Assembly (NCBI GenBank): GCA_947458455.1
Contig: CANGYJ010000007.1
Coordinates: 62,001 to 126,000 of the forward strand
Direction: 5' to 3'
Length of the DNA: 64,000 bases
DNA from: Verrucomicrobiaceae bacterium
Lineage (GTDB): Bacteria; Verrucomicrobiota; Verrucomicrobiia; Verrucomicrobiales; Verrucomicrobiaceae
The notes beneath the pieces were generated by a model. The model saw only the letters and a list, made by a program, of their open reading frames with translations, ran no database searches and had not been told where the DNA came from. Shown here piece by piece: positions 27,319 to 36,540 of this stretch; position 1 is the first letter of the stretch, and each line of letters begins with the position of its first letter. The translations under genes and the position numbers were made by a program.

Positions 27319-28107
27319 TCATTTCTTCTCGTCGCCCTCGGCGTTCGCGTAGCGACCGATGATCGGATACTGCTCCAACTCGGCGATCGTGCCGGTGACG
27401 GGATAGCTCTCACGTCCGACCCAGTAAATCGCAGCGGCGGCAATGTCCTCCGGCATCAAAAGTCGGCCCATCGGCACCACCGAAGGCGGCAGGCGCTCCG
27501 GCCAGCCTTCGCCGAGGCCATCGCCGATTTTGACTTGGTATTCGTTGTCGGAAAGTGTCCAGCCGACGTTGAGTTGGTTCACCCGCACGCGGTCCATGCC
27601 GAGCGAATCCGCCAGATTGCGTGTCATCGTCATGAGGGCACCTTTGGACATCGAGTAGGCGAGCATGTTGGCCTGGCCGCAGTGAGCCAGCACGGAGCCG
27701 ATATTCAGCACGACACCGGTGTTTTTCTTCAACTCCGGCAGCAAAGCGCGAATGAGCAGCATCGGCGCACGAGCGTTCACGGCCATCATGCGGTCAAAAA
27801 AGGTCGCGTCGGTTGTGTCGATGCGGCCACGGATGGTCAGCGCGGCATTGTTCACCAGCGCATCCACCTTCCCAAACGCCGCGATGGCATCGGCGGCGAG
27901 TTTTTCGGGATACGAGGCGTCTTCGAGGCTGCCCTGGCAGAAGGCGGCTTTGTCCTCGCCGAGTTCTTTTCTCAAGGCCTGGCCGCGAGCCGCATCACGA
28001 CCATGCAAAATGACCTTCGCGCCTTCTTGAATGAAGCGACGCGCCATATGCTCGCCGATGCCTGTGGTGCTGCCGGTGATGAGAATGACCTGGTCTTGGA
28101 GTCGCAT
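27319..28107 (-). CDS. SDR-family oxidoreductase (candidate sugar-acid dehydrogenase)
   Basis: A 262-residue classical SDR from the ATG at 28107. TGSTTGIGEHMARRF is the cofactor loop, NNAALTI is present, and the catalytic Ser and Y-S-M-S-K motif around residues 140-160 are intact. It is upstream of the FAH-family gene in the same direction, with a 45-base gap. In the non-phosphorylated L-fucose/L-rhamnose pathway a dehydrogenase of this kind makes the diketo acid that the FAH hydrolase cleaves. This pairing is inferred. Confidence 0.87.
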   Translation of the reverse strand: MRLQDQVILITGSTTGIGEHMARRFIQEGAKVILHGRDAARGQALRKELGEDKAAFCQGSLEDASYPEKLAADAIAAFGKVDALVNNAALTIRGRIDTTDATFFDRMMAVNARAPMLLIRALLPELKKNTGVVLNIGSVLAHCGQANMLAYSMSKGALMTMTRNLADSLGMDRVRVNQLNVGWTLSDNEYQVKIGDGLGEGWPERLPPSVVPMGRLLMPEDIAAAAIYWVGRESYPVTGTIAELEQYPIIGRYANAEGDEKK

Positions 28108-28186
28108 GATGAGAGGGAAGTTCGGGGCGGTTTCTATGGCGAGCATGTACGCTGCCTCAAGCCGTGATCTGCCGTGAAATGATGGC

Positions 28187-28954
28187 TCAGCCGTGGATCA
28201 GCCACACGGCCGCCACCGCCGTCATCCAGAAAAGGACGTTCTCGAAGAGCTTCTGCGGCAACTTTCGCAGAATCCACCAGCCCAAAAACACACCGAGCAC
28301 CACCGCGGGCATCAGCACAAGGTTCGTCATGAGTGACTTCGCGTGGATGATGCCCAGATCCGTGCTGAAGGGCACTTTGAAGAGATTCACGAAGAGGAAG
28401 TAGCGGCTAAAGACACCGAGGTGCTCCTTCTTTTCCAGATGCTGCGCCAGCAGGTACACCGTCATCACCGGACCAGCTGCATTCGCCAGCATGGTGACGA
28501 CACCGGCGAGGAATCCCATCGCCCAGGTGAAGCCCTTGTGTTCCGTGAGTGCGATGAGCTCCTGCCGTCGCTTGTTCAGCACCCAGTTAAAGGCCAGCAG
28601 CGCCAGGATGATCCAGCCGATCACGACGCGGGCCATCGCGTTGTCAAACTTCCCCAGCAGCACCCAGCCCACGATCACGCCGGTGATCGCCGGAGGCAAA
28701 ATCGGCAGGATGCGCCGCCATGAGCCGCCTTTGCGGTTGATGAAGTAGCCCATGAAATCCGCCGCGATGAGCATCGGCAGGATCACGCCCACGGATGCCT
28801 TCGCGCCGAAGATCCTCGCCATGAGGACGACGTTCAGCGTCGAGCTGCCGGAAAGCCCCGCCTTCGACATCCCGATGCACATCGCTCCGAGGCAGGCGAG
28901 CACGAGCAGCCAAGCGTCGGCGGGGAGGAGGGTGTGTTCGCTGATCCAGTTCAT
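28187..28954 (-). CDS. TauE/SafE-family sulfite exporter-like permease
   Basis: A 255-residue membrane protein with eight hydrophobic segments from the ATG at 28954; the frame extends to 29137 into the CCTCTGTG repeat and is not coding there. The glycine-rich KAGLSGSSTLNVVLMA near the start and the PMLIAADFMGY and FLAGVVTMLANAAGPV segments are characteristic of the TauE/SafE (DUF81) family. It exports sulfite, sulfoacetate or related organic anions, or takes some up. A transport role for the sugar-acid genes around it is possible but unproved. Confidence 0.86.
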   Translation of the reverse strand: MNWISEHTLLPADAWLLVLACLGAMCIGMSKAGLSGSSTLNVVLMARIFGAKASVGVILPMLIAADFMGYFINRKGGSWRRILPILPPAITGVIVGWVLLGKFDNAMARVVIGWIILALLAFNWVLNKRRQELIALTEHKGFTWAMGFLAGVVTMLANAAGPVMTVYLLAQHLEKKEHLGVFSRYFLFVNLFKVPFSTDLGIIHAKSLMTNLVLMPAVVLGVFLGWWILRKLPQKLFENVLFWMTAVAAVWLIHG

Positions 28955-29024
28955 GCGCCGCTGCTCATAGCGTGAACCGTTGCGGGCGCTAGCTCCGAGC
29001 GGGGAGAAAGCAGAAACCTCCCAG

Positions 29025-29098
29025 TCTCTGTGCTCTTCCGTGACCTCTGTGGTCGGAAAATGCAGGCTGACCACAGAGGGCACAGAGGAACACAGAGG
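29025..29098. repeat. Second CCTCTGTG-type inverted repeat
   Basis: Arms of about 30 bases at 29025-29054 and 29069-29098, separated by 14 bases, made of CTCTGTG and CACAGAG steps. It is a close relative of the repeat at 14887-14959 and lies between the TauE and isomerase start regions. Confidence 0.85.
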
Positions 29099-29211
29099 TT
29101 TTGCAAAAGGGGCTGTAGGAGTTCTGTGCCCAGCCACGGATGCACCGAAGTGACGCTTGCTTCCCCGGCGGCATGCGGCATCACTCCGGCTCCTTTTTAC
29201 CCTCCCCGACC

Positions 29212-30126
29212 ATGATCAAACTCACCGGCATCGCAGATGAAGCAGGCGCGTCCCTCGACGTGCAAATCCAGGCCCACCAGGAACTCGGCTGGGACAGCAT
29301 CGAATCCCGCGGCGTCGAAATCGACGGCGTGAAGGGCAATCTGCATGAGATCCCCGATGCGGTGTTCGACAAGGTCGTGGCCCGTCTCGACGAGAAAGGC
29401 ATGAAAGTGAGCGGTTTCGGCTCCCTCATTGGCAATTGGGCGAAAAAGATCACCGACGACTTTTCCATCACCGAAGCCGAAATCAGCCGCGCCATCCCGC
29501 GCATGCAGCGCCTCGGTGCGAAGCTCATCCGCGTGATGAGCTACGCCGTGTGCAAAACGGATGGCGTGGACGACGTGGAGCAGTTCGCCCCGGAGCGCAT
29601 CAAGCGCATGATCGAGATCAACAAGCGCTTCGCCGATGCCGGCCTCACCGTCGTGCATGAAAACTGCATGAACTGGGGCGGCATGAGCCCCGCCTACGTT
29701 CAGCGCATGGCTGAGGCCGTTCCCGGCATGAAGTGGGTCTTCGACACCGGCAATCCCGTCTTCATCGATGACCGCGACCGCCCCGGCATGAAGCAAGACG
29801 CTTGGACCATGTACCAGGCCATCAAGCCCTTCATGGCCCACGTTCACGTCAAAGACGGCATCTGGGACACCGCGAAGAATGACGCCGTGTACACTTATCC
29901 CGGCGAAGGCGAAGGCCAGACGGAGCGCATCATGAAGGACCTTGTCGAGACCGGTTACTCCGGCTACATCAGCATCGAGCCGCATGTGGCCGTGGTCTTC
30001 CACGGCGCCGGTGCCGCCGATGAGCTGAGCTCCGAGCAGAAGGCCAAGGAGCAATACGACAGCTACGTCAAATATGGCCGCATGCTCGAAGCCATGCTAA
30101 AGCGTCTCGGTGCGAAGCTGAGCTGA
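29212..30126 (+). CDS. Sugar phosphate isomerase/epimerase, xylose isomerase-like TIM barrel
   Basis: A 304-residue protein from the ATG at 29212. The metal-binding glutamates and histidines lie in HENCMNWGG (about residue 150), the FDTGNPVF stretch and HVHVKDG (about residue 207), as in the AP_endonuc_2/IolE/hydroxypyruvate isomerase-like family. It is probably a cofactor-free sugar isomerase or epimerase in carbohydrate catabolism. It is convergent with the SDR gene at 30135, with eight bases between the stops. Confidence 0.83.
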   Translation: MIKLTGIADEAGASLDVQIQAHQELGWDSIESRGVEIDGVKGNLHEIPDAVFDKVVARLDEKGMKVSGFGSLIGNWAKKITDDFSITEAEISRAIPRMQRLGAKLIRVMSYAVCKTDGVDDVEQFAPERIKRMIEINKRFADAGLTVVHENCMNWGGMSPAYVQRMAEAVPGMKWVFDTGNPVFIDDRDRPGMKQDAWTMYQAIKPFMAHVHVKDGIWDTAKNDAVYTYPGEGEGQTERIMKDLVETGYSGYISIEPHVAVVFHGAGAADELSSEQKAKEQYDSYVKYGRMLEAMLKRLGAKLS

Positions 30127-30134
30127 GCAGATCC

Positions 30135-30911
30135 TTAAATCGTCATCGACGAGTAGCCGCCGTCCACGACCATCTCGTGGCCGGTGATGAAGCTGCCACC
30201 GCTCGCCGCGAGCAGTAAAGCCGCGCCGATGAGTTCTTTGGCTTCGCCGAAGCGGTTCATCGGCGTGTGGCCCATGATTTTGGAGACGCGATCCGGTGTG
30301 AGCACCTTCTTGTTTTGCTCCGCCGGGAAGAAGCCGGGCACCAGCGTGTTCACGCGGATGCCGAGCGGTGCCCACTCACGAGCGAGGTTCTTGCTCAGAT
30401 TATGCACCGCGCCTTTCGACATCGAATAGGTGAACACACGGCTCAGCGGGATCAGACCGGACATCGAACCCAGATTGATGATCGAGGCCGGAACCTTGTT
30501 TTCGACGAAATATTTGCCGAAGACCTGGCAGGCAAGGAAGACGGCCTTCGTGTTGATGTTCATGATCCGGTCATACTCCTCCTCTGGGATGTCTAGGAAG
30601 GGCGTGGGCGAGTTCACACCCGCGCCGTTCACGAGGATCTGGCAGCCGCCGCTGCGCTCCTGCACCTGATCGAGCAGGATTTGCAGGTCAGCTTTTCGGC
30701 TGGCATCAGCGGAGACGAAATACGCCTTGCCGCCAGCCGCGTGGATGCTTTCGAGGCGCTTTTCGGCCTTCGCCGCATCACGGCCCACGAGCACCACCTC
30801 CGCTCCCGCCATCGCAAAGCCGGAGGCGACAGCGCCGCAGAGTTCACCCGTACCGCCGATCACGACAGCGGTTTGATTTTGGAGGGAAAAAAGTTCAAAA
30901 ATGGAGGACAT
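30135..30911 (-). CDS. SDR-family oxidoreductase (mannonate/fructuronate-like)
   Basis: A 258-residue SDR from the ATG at 30911 (frame to 31010). [10 protein letters not shown] replaces the usual TGxxxGIG loop but keeps the spacing, NGAGVNS replaces NNAG, and [19 protein letters not shown] carries the catalytic Ser, Tyr and Lys. It resembles the D-mannonate oxidoreductase/gluconate 5-dehydrogenase group (KduD-like). Being next to an isomerase it likely serves sugar-acid metabolism. Divergent from msrB. Confidence 0.82.
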   Translation of the reverse strand: MSSIFELFSLQNQTAVVIGGTGELCGAVASGFAMAGAEVVLVGRDAAKAEKRLESIHAAGGKAYFVSADASRKADLQILLDQVQERSGGCQILVNGAGVNSPTPFLDIPEEEYDRIMNINTKAVFLACQVFGKYFVENKVPASIINLGSMSGLIPLSRVFTYSMSKGAVHNLSKNLAREWAPLGIRVNTLVPGFFPAEQNKKVLTPDRVSKIMGHTPMNRFGEAKELIGAALLLAASGGSFITGHEMVVDGGYSSMTI

Positions 30912-31038
30912 GGCCGCGCATCTATGGCGGGAGGAACTCAGCCCGCAAACGACATTCCTCACGCGCCGCTGGATATTCGCCGCAACCTCTCGGAATAAGC
31001 AAAATCTCACGCTCTCTCACGTTTGTTGCCCGCTAATT

Positions 31039-31632
31039 ATGAAATTCTCTCTTCTCGCCATCCTTGCCCTCGCCGCCATCTGCATCGTTCATGCCGAGGA
31101 CAAACCCCAAACCGACCCCAAAACCATGCCTGCCCCCGTGATCGTCAAAACCGATGAAGAGTGGAAAAAACTGCTCAACGACGAACAATTCAAAGTCACC
31201 CGCCAGCAGGGCACCGAGCGGCCTTTTGGTGATATTTACAAGGAATTCGAAAAGCAGGGCGAAGGCACCTACTACTGCGTGTGCTGCGGCTCTGAGCTCT
31301 TCACCTCGAAGGAGAAATTTCACTCCGGCTGCGGCTGGCCCTCCTTCTACGATAGCTCGAAGGCCAATGGCGTTCTTGAGCGCGTCGATAACAGCCACGG
31401 CATGCGCCGCGTGGAGACCGTGTGCAAGCGCTGCAGTGCCCACCTCGGCCATGTTTTCGAGGGCGAAGGTTTTAAAACACCCACGGACCGCCGCTTCTGC
31501 ATCAACGGCGTTGCTTTGAAATTCGTCGCCAAAGGTGGCGCGGCTCCGAAGCTCCTCGAAGTCGAATCCGCCGAGGTTCAGAAGAAAAAAGACGAGGTCG
31601 CCAAGGAGGCAGGCGAGGCACCGAAGAAGTGA
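31039..31632 (+). CDS. msrB: Exported methionine-R-sulfoxide reductase
   Basis: A 197-residue protein with a signal peptide (residues 1-19). The two zinc-binding pairs (Cys80/Cys83 and Cys129/Cys132), the HSGCGWPSF motif and RRFCINGVAL with the catalytic Cys154 identify MsrB. It repairs oxidised methionine in periplasmic or envelope proteins. The C-terminus has a charged, lysine- and glutamate-rich extension of about 30 residues. The upstream open frame to 30901 is not coding. Confidence 0.95.
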   Translation: MKFSLLAILALAAICIVHAEDKPQTDPKTMPAPVIVKTDEEWKKLLNDEQFKVTRQQGTERPFGDIYKEFEKQGEGTYYCVCCGSELFTSKEKFHSGCGWPSFYDSSKANGVLERVDNSHGMRRVETVCKRCSAHLGHVFEGEGFKTPTDRRFCINGVALKFVAKGGAAPKLLEVESAEVQKKKDEVAKEAGEAPKK

Positions 31633-31686
31633 TGACGAAGTTTTCACTTCTCTAGTCGCCCGCTCTCTGGCAAATGTGCGCCGCGC

Positions 31687-32997
31687 ATGCCCGCCTTTGT
31701 TTACACCGCTCTATCTGCCGCCGGGGAATCCAAAAAGGGTTCCATCGATGCGGCGGATCGCGGCGAGGTCGTGCGCAAGCTGGCCCGCATGGGCCTGCGT
31801 GCCAGCTCCGTGAAACCGCTCGGTGCCTCGGCTGCTCCAGCCGCCAAGGCGAAGCCCAAGGACGGCAAAAAAGCCGCCGCCGCCGTCACCAAGGATAGCG
31901 CCGCGCCTTTCGCCGCCCTCTGGCAGCGTCTCAAATCCGGCGGTGATACCGGCAAGGTCCGCCTCAAGCACGCTCAGGTCATCGCCTTCACCATCGAGCT
32001 ATCGAATCTCCTCTCCGCAGGCTTCCAGATCGATCAGGCCCTCGGAGCCATGGAAAAAAGCAGCGATGCGCTCACGCGAGAGATGTCCCGCCGGCTCCGC
32101 GAGCTCGTGCGGGATGGCATTCCGCTCTCCACCGCCCTGCCGCAGGTCTCCGGCAGCTTTGGTCCGCTCTTTTGCAGCATGATCGCCGCTGGCGAGAGCA
32201 GTGGCTCGCTCGATCAGATCCTCGATCGGCAGGTGAAATACCTCGGCATGATGGAGGAGCTGCGCTCGAAATTCCTCGGTGCCCTCATCTATCCCGCCTT
32301 CCTCGCCGCCACCGGCCTCGCCCTCGGCATCGTGATGATTACCTACCTGCTGCCAAAGCTCTCCGTGCTCATCAAGAACAGCAGCAAAGCCACGCCCGTG
32401 ATGCTCGATTACCTCATGAAGCTCTCGGACTTCCTGCGCAATGAATGGTGGCTCCTGCTCATCGCCATCGGCATCCTGGTCATCGTCGCCGTCATTCTCG
32501 CCCAGATCCCCTCTGTACAGCTCGCTTGGTTTAAAATGCTGCATCACACCCCGGTGATCGGCGATCTCATGCAGTCCCGTCACGAGCTACAGTTCCTCGA
32601 AACGCTCGGCTCCCTCCTCCACAGCGGCCTCGCCATCACCCAGGCGCTGCATTTGCTCAAAGGCACCATCAGCAATCCCTTCATCCGCCAGCAGTTCGAG
32701 GGCATCGAGCACATGGTGCAGGAGGGAGAGCACCTCAGCACCGCCATCCAGCGTGCCAAAGCGCTGCCGCCGCGCTCCATCGATGTCATCCGCCTCGGCG
32801 AAGAGACCGGCAACCTCGCGGAGGTGGCCACCAAATCCGCCGCCCGTCTGGATGGTCAGTTCAACCGCCTCGTCGAGCGGGCCACCGCCCTCATCCAGCC
32901 TTGCATCCTCGTGGTCATGGCGGTAGTCGTCGGCAGCATCGTTTACGCCATCATTGATGTTGTCTTCTCGACCCTCCAGCAGATCGGCAAACGCTGA
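31687..32997 (+). CDS. gspF: Type II secretion / type IV pilus inner-membrane protein F
   Basis: A 436-residue protein with two T2SSF domains, each with a long cytoplasmic helical part and membrane segments around residues 200-250 and 390-425. The LSNLLSAGFQIDQAL and LETLGSLLHSGLAITQAL repeats and SGSLDQILDRQVKYL are conserved in GspF/PilC. It is the platform protein that couples to the assembly ATPase. It heads a cluster with two pseudopilin genes, but neither the ATPase (E) nor the secretin (D) is in this window. Confidence 0.93.
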   Translation: MPAFVYTALSAAGESKKGSIDAADRGEVVRKLARMGLRASSVKPLGASAAPAAKAKPKDGKKAAAAVTKDSAAPFAALWQRLKSGGDTGKVRLKHAQVIAFTIELSNLLSAGFQIDQALGAMEKSSDALTREMSRRLRELVRDGIPLSTALPQVSGSFGPLFCSMIAAGESSGSLDQILDRQVKYLGMMEELRSKFLGALIYPAFLAATGLALGIVMITYLLPKLSVLIKNSSKATPVMLDYLMKLSDFLRNEWWLLLIAIGILVIVAVILAQIPSVQLAWFKMLHHTPVIGDLMQSRHELQFLETLGSLLHSGLAITQALHLLKGTISNPFIRQQFEGIEHMVQEGEHLSTAIQRAKALPPRSIDVIRLGEETGNLAEVATKSAARLDGQFNRLVERATALIQPCILVVMAVVVGSIVYAIIDVVFSTLQQIGKR

Positions 32998-33019
32998 ACC
33001 TTTTCATCCCAACCTCGTC

Positions 33020-33442
33020 ATGAAAAACACCCTCCGTCCTTCCCTCGTCGCCCGTGGCTTCACGCTGCTCGAAATCATGGTCGTGCTCCTCATCATCGGC
33101 CTCCTGCTCGCCGTCGTCGCCGGCGGCATCAATGGCTTCCAGGCCAGCGCGGAAATCCAGGCCAGCAGTGCCAAGGTGCAGAGCATCCAGGCCCAGCTCA
33201 CCTCCTTCAAATCCCTCGCCGGCCAGTATCCCACCTCCGCGCAGGGCCTCATGGCTCTTCATAAAAACCCCGGTGTGAAACGCTGGACGCAGATGGTCAA
33301 GGACGAGGCCGATCTCAAAGATCCCTGGGGCAATACCTTCCTCTACCGCTATCCCGGCACGCACAATCCTGCCAGCTACGATGTCTGGTCCTCCGGCCCC
33401 GACCGCCAGGACGGCACCGATGACGACATCGGTAACTGGTGA
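33020..33442 (+). CDS. gspG: Type II secretion major pseudopilin G
   Basis: A 140-residue protein with a class III signal peptide: the cleavage motif RGFTLLEIMVV at residues 12-22 (Gly at -1, Phe at +1, Glu at +5). The C-terminal GPDRQDGTDDDIGNW resembles the calcium-binding end of GspG. It forms the pseudopilus of the type II system. The open frame starting at 32954 is upstream of the real ATG at 33020. Confidence 0.95.
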   Translation: MKNTLRPSLVARGFTLLEIMVVLLIIGLLLAVVAGGINGFQASAEIQASSAKVQSIQAQLTSFKSLAGQYPTSAQGLMALHKNPGVKRWTQMVKDEADLKDPWGNTFLYRYPGTHNPASYDVWSSGPDRQDGTDDDIGNW

Positions 33443-33448
33443 TCCACC

Positions 33449-33940
33449 ATGAAGCTGCGTGCGCTCTCAGCTCGTAGGCGCATTCGCCCGAATGCGGCGG
33501 CGCATGGCTTCACCCTTCTCGAGATCTCCGTCGTCCTCATCATCGCCTCGATGCTCATCGGCGCGGGAGCCGTGATGGTCAGCGGCATGATGAATGACCG
33601 TGCCGTGCAGAAAGCTGTCTCTGGCATCGAGGCCCTAGGCGTCGAGGCCGTCAGCCGCGCCTCCACCTACCGCCGCCAGCAGGTCATCGCCTTTCAGGAA
33701 GGCCGCTGTGACCTCCTGGATGAAACGGGGGAGCTCATCCGCAGCGTCGAGCTTCCCCCCAGCTCGAAGCTCCTCATCCACCGCTACTACGCCAAGGACT
33801 TTATCGAAGCCGAAGGCCAAGCCGTCCGCGTCCTCCCCGGCTGCCTCCTCGAACCCATCGAACTCATCCTCCGCGATGCCGATGAGGATTTTGAATTTGC
33901 CCTCGATCCGCTCACCGGCGGCTTCAATCCCGATGCGTAA
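33449..33940 (+). CDS. Pseudopilin-like protein (GspH-type)
   Basis: A 163-residue protein with a prepilin leader, HGFTLLEISVVLIIASMLIG, at residues 19-38, six bases downstream of gspG. The remainder is mostly acidic with little similarity, so the exact type (H, I, J or K) is not clear. Its place behind gspG argues for a minor pseudopilin. Confidence 0.8.
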   Translation: MKLRALSARRRIRPNAAAHGFTLLEISVVLIIASMLIGAGAVMVSGMMNDRAVQKAVSGIEALGVEAVSRASTYRRQQVIAFQEGRCDLLDETGELIRSVELPPSSKLLIHRYYAKDFIEAEGQAVRVLPGCLLEPIELILRDADEDFEFALDPLTGGFNPDA

Positions 33941-33948
33941 ACCCCAGT

Positions 33949-33969
33949 GAGGCGGGCACTCCTGCCCAC
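33949..33969. repeat. Short GGCGGGCACTCCTGCC hairpin
   Basis: A GTGAGGCGGGCACTCCTGCC stretch that can form a small hairpin, very similar to the one directly after hemA at 14859-14874. It sits just after the pseudopilin stop and may be a REP element or weak terminator. Confidence 0.6.
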
Positions 33970-34028
33970 CCATCTTTCGATCACGAATTGTCTAAGCGAG
34001 CTCCTTCGCCGCGTTTGATGAAGCACTC

Positions 34029-36416
34029 ATGCGTCGCTTCTTCTTCTTCCTCCTCCCTCTCGCCGCCTTCGCTCAGTCCGGCCCGCCGCCAAAGCCTCCC
34101 GTCGTCCCCACCGACCTCGCGCCGCAGATCGAGACGCTGAAGCCTGGCGTGAAAATGACGCTGCTCGCCGAGCATCCCGATCTCGTCACGCCCACCGGCA
34201 TCGACGTCGATGAAAAGGGCCGCATCTGGCTCGCCGCCTGCCACACGCACTTTCGCCCGGAAGGTTACGAAGGCCCGCAGCACGATGAAATCCTCGTTTT
34301 CGATGCCGACGGCAAAAACCGCCGTGTCTTTTACAACAAAACCGATGCCACGATGCACGTCGAAGTCGGCCCCGATGGCTGGATTTACCTCGCGGAGCGT
34401 GATCGTGTGCTGCGTGTGAAGGACAGCGATGGCGATGGCACCGGCGACACGGAGGAAAACCTCGCCACACTCGACACCGTGGCCGATTACCCGCACAACG
34501 GCCTCAGCGGCATGGCCTGGCATCCCGATGGCGGCCTCGTCCTCTCGCTCGGCGAAAACTTCGGCAAAGACTGGACGCTCACCGGCACCGATGGTGCCAA
34601 GGTCAGCGGTCGCGGGGAAGGCGGCGTTTTTCGCTGCTCTGCCGCTGGCAAAGGCCTGCGCCGCATCGCTCGCGGCTTTTGGAATCCCTTTGGCCTGATG
34701 GTGCTTGCCGATGGCGAAATCTTCGCCGCGGAAAACGATCCCGGCAGCCGTCCGCCGTGTCGTTTGCTGAACATCGTCGAAGGCGCCGACTGCGGTTTCC
34801 AATGGGTCTATGGCAGCGCACCGGTTCATCCCTTCGTCGCATGGAATGGCGAACTGCGGGGCACGCTCGGCATGGTGCATCCTTGCGGCGAAGGGCCGTG
34901 CGCCGTCGTCGAGCTCGGCGGCGGCGTCCTGATCCCGAGCTGGAGCGATCACAGCATCGACTACTTCCCGCTCACGCGAAAAGGCGCGGGCTATACCTCC
35001 GAGCGCATCCCGCTCGTCAAAGGCAGCGACTTCTTCCGCCCCGTTTGCATGGCCCAAGGCGCCGACGGCGCGTTTTACCTCACCGACTGGGTTTTCAGCT
35101 CCTACCCGATTCATGGCCGTGGACGCTTGTGGAAGCTCGAAATCGAAAAACAGCCCTGGATCGCCGAAAAGCAGCCTGAAACACCCGAAGCCGCTCTCGC
35201 CAAAAAACTCCGCGCAGGCATCGAGAAGCTCGAAACCTCCAAACTTCTCGAACTCGCTCGTGGAGCCGACAAATACCTCGGCGATGCCGCCCTCACCGCG
35301 CTTTCACGTTCTTCTCTGACCGTCGAAGAAGTCAAAGCCCTCGCTCCACCAGATCGCGTGTGGGCCTTCGTCGCCATGCGACGTGCCGATTTGAGTGATG
35401 AGAAGTGGGTGCGTGCCTTCTTCGACGATCCCGATGCCGAGATGCGCTTCGAGTGCCTGCGCTGGATCGCCGATGCCGTGCTCAAGGAGTTCCAGCCGCA
35501 GGTCGAGGCCATGCTCAGCGATCCAAAACTCGACTTCCGCCTCTTCGAAGCCGTGCTCGCCACCTGGAACACCCTTCGCGGTGAACCCGGCGCTGGTGTC
35601 ACCAGCCCCGAAGTGCTCGTCGAGCGAATCACCGATCCCAAAACGCCCGCCCGCCTCAAAGGCTACGCCCTGCGCCTCGCTCCACCGACCCACAAAGCCC
35701 TCACGCTCGAACTCCTCCGCGACTTCGCCAACAGCGACGACGAAGTCCTCCAACTCGAAGCCGTGCGCACTCTCGCTGCCCGCCGTGCCAGCGCCGAGAT
35801 CGCCGCTGATGACAAACGCAGCCCGCAACTCCGCGCCGAAGCCATCCTCGGCACCGATGACACCGCGCTGCTGCAAAAACTCGCCCAAAACGACCACGCC
35901 ATCATCCGCGAAGAAGCCCAGCGAGCCCTCCCACGTTCCCTCCCCATCAACCGCCCCGCCTTCGACGACACCGCCGCCTGGCTGAAGCTTCTCGAAGGCC
36001 CCGGCGATGCCGAAACCGGTCGCCGCCTCTTTTTCAACACCAAGGTCGCCATCTGTGCCAACTGCCACCGCCACAGCGGCCGCGGCAACGTCGTCGGCCC
36101 CGATCTCACCCTCATCGCCCAGCAGGGCGACCGCGCCGCCATCCTCCGCTCCATCCTCGAGCCACACCGCGAAGTCGCGCCGCAGTTTTACCCGTTGCTC
36201 GTGAAGCTTAAAGACGGCACCGAGTTCACCGGCATCCTCCTCCGTTCCTCCAGCAGCGAAGTCTTCCGCGATCTCACCGGCAAAGAACGCTCCTTCCCCG
36301 AAGCCGACGTCCTCAGCCGCACCGAAATCAAAATGTCCCTCATGCCCCCCGGCCTCGTCATGACCCTCACCGATGCCGAGCTGCGTGATCTGCTGGCGTT
36401 TTTGACGGCGAGGTGA
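34029..36416 (+). CDS. PVC-type dehydrogenase with haem-binding C-terminus
   Basis: A 795-residue secreted protein with an N-terminal signal peptide (FFFFLLPLAAFA). The first 330 residues form a sugar-dehydrogenase-like beta-propeller of the kind found in PVC membrane-bound dehydrogenases (IDVDEKGRIWLA, VGPDGWIYLAE). The middle (about residues 380-640) is made of helical, HEAT-like repeats. The C-terminal 140 residues carry one CANCH haem motif (about 36058-36072) in the typical PVC haem-binding domain with HREVAPQFYP. Such proteins occur in large numbers in Verrucomicrobiota and Planctomycetota; they likely oxidise sugars at the cell surface or in the periplasm. The substrate is unknown. Confidence 0.88.
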   Translation: MRRFFFFLLPLAAFAQSGPPPKPPVVPTDLAPQIETLKPGVKMTLLAEHPDLVTPTGIDVDEKGRIWLAACHTHFRPEGYEGPQHDEILVFDADGKNRRVFYNKTDATMHVEVGPDGWIYLAERDRVLRVKDSDGDGTGDTEENLATLDTVADYPHNGLSGMAWHPDGGLVLSLGENFGKDWTLTGTDGAKVSGRGEGGVFRCSAAGKGLRRIARGFWNPFGLMVLADGEIFAAENDPGSRPPCRLLNIVEGADCGFQWVYGSAPVHPFVAWNGELRGTLGMVHPCGEGPCAVVELGGGVLIPSWSDHSIDYFPLTRKGAGYTSERIPLVKGSDFFRPVCMAQGADGAFYLTDWVFSSYPIHGRGRLWKLEIEKQPWIAEKQPETPEAALAKKLRAGIEKLETSKLLELARGADKYLGDAALTALSRSSLTVEEVKALAPPDRVWAFVAMRRADLSDEKWVRAFFDDPDAEMRFECLRWIADAVLKEFQPQVEAMLSDPKLDFRLFEAVLATWNTLRGEPGAGVTSPEVLVERITDPKTPARLKGYALRLAPPTHKALTLELLRDFANSDDEVLQLEAVRTLAARRASAEIAADDKRSPQLRAEAILGTDDTALLQKLAQNDHAIIREEAQRALPRSLPINRPAFDDTAAWLKLLEGPGDAETGRRLFFNTKVAICANCHRHSGRGNVVGPDLTLIAQQGDRAAILRSILEPHREVAPQFYPLLVKLKDGTEFTGILLRSSSSEVFRDLTGKERSFPEADVLSRTEIKMSLMPPGLVMTLTDAELRDLLAFLTAR

Positions 36417-36540
36417 GCTGCCAAGGTGCGTCCTTGGGCTGTCTGAGTCTCGGTATTTTGAAATAAACCGGAGTTATCTAGAATTTTGAGGTGCAATCGA
36501 AGATTCGTAAGGGTATTCTCAGGCAGTTTTACGCTTTCCC

